Part shown: positions 60,016 to 64,000 of the stretch, one piece after another
Position numbering within the stretch: the stretch's first letter is position 1
How the letters are laid out: the number at the start of each line of letters is the position of its first letter
NCBI GenBank assembly: GCA_015680685.1
Contig: MNCI01030164.1
Location: forward strand, 126,841-190,840
Source of the DNA: Gnetum montanum
Taxonomy: Eukaryota; Streptophyta; Gnetopsida; Gnetales; Gnetaceae
Length of the DNA: 64,000 bases
Reading direction: 5' to 3'
Made by a program: the position numbers and the translations under genes
Notes under the pieces: model-generated
The model's database searches: none
What the model was told of the DNA's origin: nothing
What the model saw: the letters and a program-made list of their open reading frames with translations, nothing else

Positions 60016-62287
60016 GTTGACAGCTGGAACACCGAGAGTTTACTGGGTGAATAGTTTAACCCTGGATCCGTGTGAGGGCCGTGCTGAGGAAAAATGGAAA
60101 TAGGGCACCCTAAACAGTCTGGTCGATTAGACAGGAACTTAGTCAATGTAACTTAACCTTACATAAATGTTTCTTCGAAGGTGAGACATGCAATGTAAAA
60201 TCGATAATCAATAAATGTGAAAATGGAGGAAATGATGCCAAACAACGATAACAGTAAAGAAATAACACAGTAAACTAGGGTAAGAAAATGCACTACCCCA
60301 AGGTCATGGATTTGATTCTTTTCCTTGTTTGAAAGATATATAACAAGTTATACAATGCTGGAGGTGCACAGAGGATTCATGAGTAACTAGAGTGCTCAAG
60401 AGAAATGCCAACTATGCCTTCTAGAAGCCAACTTAAAATCCAACTATAACAAGAAGCCAAATTTGTTTGCTCAAGAGCCAATCAAGGAGCTAACTAGTCA
60501 AAGAAAAATGCCAACAAGCTAACTGCTCTTCTTAATGTAGAATGTAAACTTTTTTGAAAAAAAAAAGCCAACCCTTTCAGCATTGTTTTCTGGGGTATTT
60601 ATAGGGTCAGGAGTAGGTAAGAAATGGGGTTTGGAGGTCATGTGTCCTAGACCCCACAAGATGTTGATGTGCCCATATTGTGTCGAGGTGCAATGTTTGT
60701 CCTAAACTTGGCTATGTTGTGAATATTCCTTCGGGACTATATGTGCCAAGATTAGTATGCTAACAATGCAAACAAAGATGGAGCTTATGCTCTAGGACTA
60801 CGTCTTCCCTACTCTTACAAGCGGGGTCAAGCGTAGGAACAATGTTTTTGGGAGCTAACCAAGGGATGTGCAAAATGGAGTGAAATTGCTGATTTCACTA
60901 AGGAGATGCCAAAATGAAGAAGATTGATGTCTGTAAGTTCTAGAACTACCTGAAGACATCTTGATGCTTCCATAACAGTGTTGTGTAACTCACATTGTTA
61001 AGTTTGCTGGCATAGCATAAGTGGCTGCTTGCTACATTGTGCTACACTATGCAGCATAGCATAGTATAGCAACAGGTTTTGATTGGAATTTGTGTTGAAG
61101 CTAAAAACATTTGTTTGAGGCTTGATCATGCTAACAACTGCAACTTTGTCCTTCGTGACAAGAAGCCTTTGAACTTGCGGAACTCACATTTAAAACATTT
61201 TCTACTATTCTTGTATTATTTCTATGTTATGTAGCATAGTAGACAGTGTATCCTGCTTTTGTTCAATCCACCACTTTCTAGTAAGAAATTTTGCTCAAGA
61301 CCTAGGGCTAAACAAGGCAACTAGTTTTGGAGGCCAGAGTGCTTGTTGAGTGGAACTTCTTTATTGAAATCACTTGGTGAGCTAGGCTTTTCTACTTTGC
61401 CTTTGCTACACTATGCTATGCTATGTAGCATAGCATAGCATAGCATCTTATTTTGCAACAATTCGCACTTGATCACTTGACAAATTGTCTTTTGAGGCTT
61501 GCTACGCTACATAGCGTAGCAAACCTCTTTACTAGAGAACTTGCCAAACTATTTTTCTCATCCCAAGCATTTTCAGTAACTCCTAGCATAGTTTCTAGGT
61601 AGACTGTCAATGGGCTAAATTGTCCAGGTGGGCATTGGGCCTATCAGCTCTAGAGATAGAAAACATGCCAAACTGGACAATCTAATCTTAGTGCCTACAT
61701 TTTTCTTGCCAAATTGTCATGGTGATGCACTTGTCGAAGTCCTTACCTAAACTCCAAGACCCTAGTAAAGCAAGAGGGTCTCGAAATTTTATGGTGTTTC
61801 ACTGGCCCCTCTTTGTCGACGTCTAGAGGATCCACCCAATAGGCATCAATAAAGAATATGAAACACCATGAAGGAAAATTCACCAACATTGCTCTTTGAT
61901 GGTTGCTTAGAAGTTGCCTTGTTGTGCTTAGGAGTGACAAGATAGGTGTGTAAGGGAAAGGGGAAAGGATAGAGTTGAGGGGATAGGTTCAGGAAAAGGT
62001 AAAGATGAAACTTTGTGGGGTCCCTTGTCAGAGTGCTTGTGAAGGAATTATTTGCATGGTCATATTTTCTTTCACTAGCTTTTGACCTCTCATTGGATTG
62101 CTTGGAGAGGGTCATTGTAAAATACTTAGTGTTCCATTTTCTTTGGGCACACACTCTCTTTCTTTGTTTTTTGTGTTTTTTTTGTCACGCTTTTGTGCTT
62201 TTCTTTTGCTGTTTAGCCATATTCATTTGTAAACAACCTTGTTATTATAGGATAGGTGTTTCCTCCTTGGGATGAGTTTTGTTACAT
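60016..62287 (-). repeat. LTR-like region of a minus-strand gypsy element (tentative)
   Basis: A minus-strand TATA box (TATAAATA, 60596-60603) and TG/CA-like ends (TGTTGAC at 60016, GTTACA at 62282-62287) suggest a long LTR of about 2.27 kb, read right to left, belonging with the integrase fragment at 63611-63997. There is no second copy in the window to confirm the limits. It contains the palindromes listed separately. Confidence 0.35.
61047..61520. repeat. Cluster of GCTATGCTA-type palindromes
   Basis: Perfect hairpins occur at 61411-61438 (arms CTATGCTATGCTA, spacer TG, 13/13 paired) and 61501-61520 (arms GCTACGCTA, spacer CA, 9/9 paired). Imperfect ones lie at 61222-61239 and 61047-61059. 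All share the CTA-TAG core. Confidence 0.85.
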
Positions 62288-63198
62288 CCATGTGGGACTT
62301 TGAATTTCCTAAAAATGCTTCCCATGTGGCGAGTTACGTTACGCGCATCATGGACTTTGCAGTTGAGCATATGGAAGGGCTTTACATGCATTAAGAAAAC
62401 TTGTGATAGAGGTGTGGAAAGGGAAACTGCAGGTCTAAGAAGCAATGTGTGGAAAGGTTAAAGGAGAGGGATAGGATATGCACTCCCAAGTAGCTAAGCT
62501 AGTCAGAGCAGTCACCTCAAAGCAATGTGACACCTTGTTCTCTTGGTGAATCGCATCCCTGATCGACATCATCTTAGCTCATACTCTACAAACGTAACAG
62601 AAAGTAGACCAGAGAAATGTGATCATGAAATGCAATTAGGAAAAGGTCTTACTTACTTCAGATATTGCCAAAGTGTTAGGCATCATTGCTAAGGCATATG
62701 ACGTCCAAAGTAGGAAGTCCAACAGTGGCTCTAGTAGCAGTAGGTTGAAGAGGTCGACACTGAGGGGGCTAGGAGTTGCAGTGATGCGGGTGCTTGGGAG
62801 TCCCTGCCCAAGGAAAACATTATGTAGTTCATCTATAAGGTGAGATGTCCAATAGCTGAATGTCTTTTGGAATTGGGTGATGGTGGGGGCTAGAGGGTAG
62901 AAATTTTGTGGCTGGGCCACAATAATGTTGGGACTTCAGCAGAAGGTGCTGACAATGGAAGCTACTATCAGGGCAATGGGCCATGGTAGCGGTAGCTCTG
63001 AAAGGTTAGCAAGATGTTAGAAGACATCTCTGGAGGATCAGCAAAATGCCAGGGGAAATGGCATTGCATATATTCTAGAGGGTGTTCTCTTATCACTATG
63101 AACTGCATTCTGAAACTGCAATGCTCCACCTTGCATTGGCACTGTGCATGCTCATTTGTTTGGATGGTGATAGATGTGAGTCGAGATCGTTGTGCTAT
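62288..63198 (-). other. Region between the minus-strand LTR and the minisatellite
   Basis: Somewhat GC-richer than average, no recognisable protein domain. By position it would be the 3' untranslated part of the minus-strand gypsy element. Confidence 0.35.
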
Positions 63199-63590
63199 GA
63201 ATCTAGTTTAAGGTCTTGGTAGATCATCTAGTATACTAGCTTAAGGTCCTAGTAGACCGTTGTGCTAGTTTAAGGTCCCAAAAGACCACTGTGCTAGTTT
63301 AAGATCCTAGCAGATTGTTGTGCTAGTTTAAGGTCCTAGCAGACTACTGTGCTAGTTTATCGTCGTAGCAGATGGTGGATGGGCTAGTTTAAGGTCGTAG
63401 CAGACCCTTTGTGCTAGTTGATAGTCAAGGTAGACTATCTATGCCAGTTTATAGTCATGGAAGATTGTCTGTGCCAGTTTATAGTCATGGCGGACTATCT
63501 GCGTCAGTTTATAGTCACGGTAGACTATGAATGCTAGTTTATAGTTGTAGCAAACTATGAATGCAAGTTTATAGTCATAGAAGATAATGG
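63199..63590 (-). repeat. 29-31-bp minisatellite, about 13 units
   Basis: The unit CTAGTTTAAGGTCCTAGCAG plus ACTACTGTG repeats from 63199. From about 63415 it grades into a variant CAGTTTATAGTCATGGAAGA. It lies 20 bp beyond the stop of the minus-strand integrase frame, so it is in the 3' untranslated region of that element. Confidence 0.92.
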
Positions 63591-63610
63591 TTGCTTATCT
63601 TGCTTCTGCC

Positions 63611-63997
63611 TCAGATGAAGTACAGCTTCAAGTACAAGTGATTTATAGGATTTGCGAACTCTCTGCCATCCATGTCTACCAACTTGAAGGCTCCATTCTT
63701 GTAGGCTTTTGTGACTATGAATGGGTCTTCCTAGTTCATTGAAAACTTATCTACATGTTTGCACATAGCTTTGAGGACTAGGTCCCCCTTTTTTGTTAGC
63801 CATCGATGTAGGTCTGCATGATGGTTTTTCCACTGCTTATCCTGATGTCATTCGATGTGACCTAGTGTTTGCACATACTCTTCCTCTAGGGAGTCAAGAT
63901 CGATGATCCTTGATTCATTGTTCTATGCTTCATTTATGACACTTAAAAGGATCATCCGTAGTGATGGTACCTACAAATCAAGGGGCAACACTACTTC
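63611..63997 (-). pseudogene. Gypsy integrase C-terminus, cut by the window edge
   Basis: One minus-strand frame covers the last 129 codons with five stops. It reads VPSLRMILLSVINEA, DLDSLEEEYVQTLGHIE, LTKKGDLVLKAM, then a GPY/F-type module EDPFIVTKAYKNGAFKLVD followed by MDGREFANPINHLYLKLYF. The order (EGDLVL, W-GP-IV, GA--L-D-DG, P-N---LK-YY in the family) is that of gypsy integrase tails. The terminal stop is at 63611. The rest of the element lies right of the window. Its clade is uncertain; Athila/Tat-like is possible. Confidence 0.82.
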
Positions 63998-64000
63998 AGA

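Noticed and set aside
62015-62275. 86-codon plus-strand Cys/Phe-rich frame
   Set aside because: Low-complexity composition in a repeat region, with no conserved pattern or gene context.

Overview
This window looks like intergenic DNA from a large, repeat-rich plant nuclear genome. A conifer or other gymnosperm is my best guess. The reasons are one compact intron-containing plant gene (LURP-one family), strong AT richness, plant-type LTR retrotransposons primed by initiator tRNA-Met, a plant L1-type LINE, tRNA-derived SINEs and several tandem arrays. Almost every reading frame is broken, and many stops look like C-to-T or G-to-A decay. Species assignment is inference. One undetermined base (n) lies at 34388.

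Layout, left to right. 1-3180: AT-rich DNA with one unidentified decayed minus-strand frame. 3187-8849: the pol end (RNase H, integrase) of a Ty3/gypsy element followed by its long 3' LTR, into which a solo LTR (7172-7776, 5-bp target duplication) has inserted. 8844-10100: a 134-bp tandem array. 14040-16095: a second array of 96-bp and 117-bp monomers. 16500-21100: a decayed, apparently intron-bearing element with a Ulp1/C48-peptidase-like segment. 22239-32273: a complete but pol-deleted gypsy element (LTRs 22239-23082 and 31361-32273, target duplication AATGA), split in its gag by a 5.8-kb LINE (23913-29725, 12-bp target duplication).

34389-36374: T-rich DNA, then a GC-rich putative LTR with a 26-bp minisatellite. 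39629-41606: the only intact gene, a three-exon LURP-one-related (LOR) protein of 206 residues. 43066-45492: a cluster of about five degenerate SINEs and a small TRIM-like LTR element. 45493-51787: a SIRE/Maximus-like copia element that landed inside one SINE (target duplication GATAG/GGTAG); a second solo LTR (47660-48233) is nested inside this copia element. 52228-52783 and 54601-55690: two direct duplications. 55835-56180: a minus-strand PIF1-helicase fragment. 58589-59995: a minus-strand copy of the same copia LTR family with its polypurine tract. 60016-63997: a minus-strand gypsy element (integrase C-terminus at the right edge, a 29-30-bp minisatellite behind pol, and an LTR-like region carrying palindromes).

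There is no operon-like cooperation here. The biology is layered insertion and decay around one small gene. The relative order of insertions can be read directly from the nesting and the target-site duplications.
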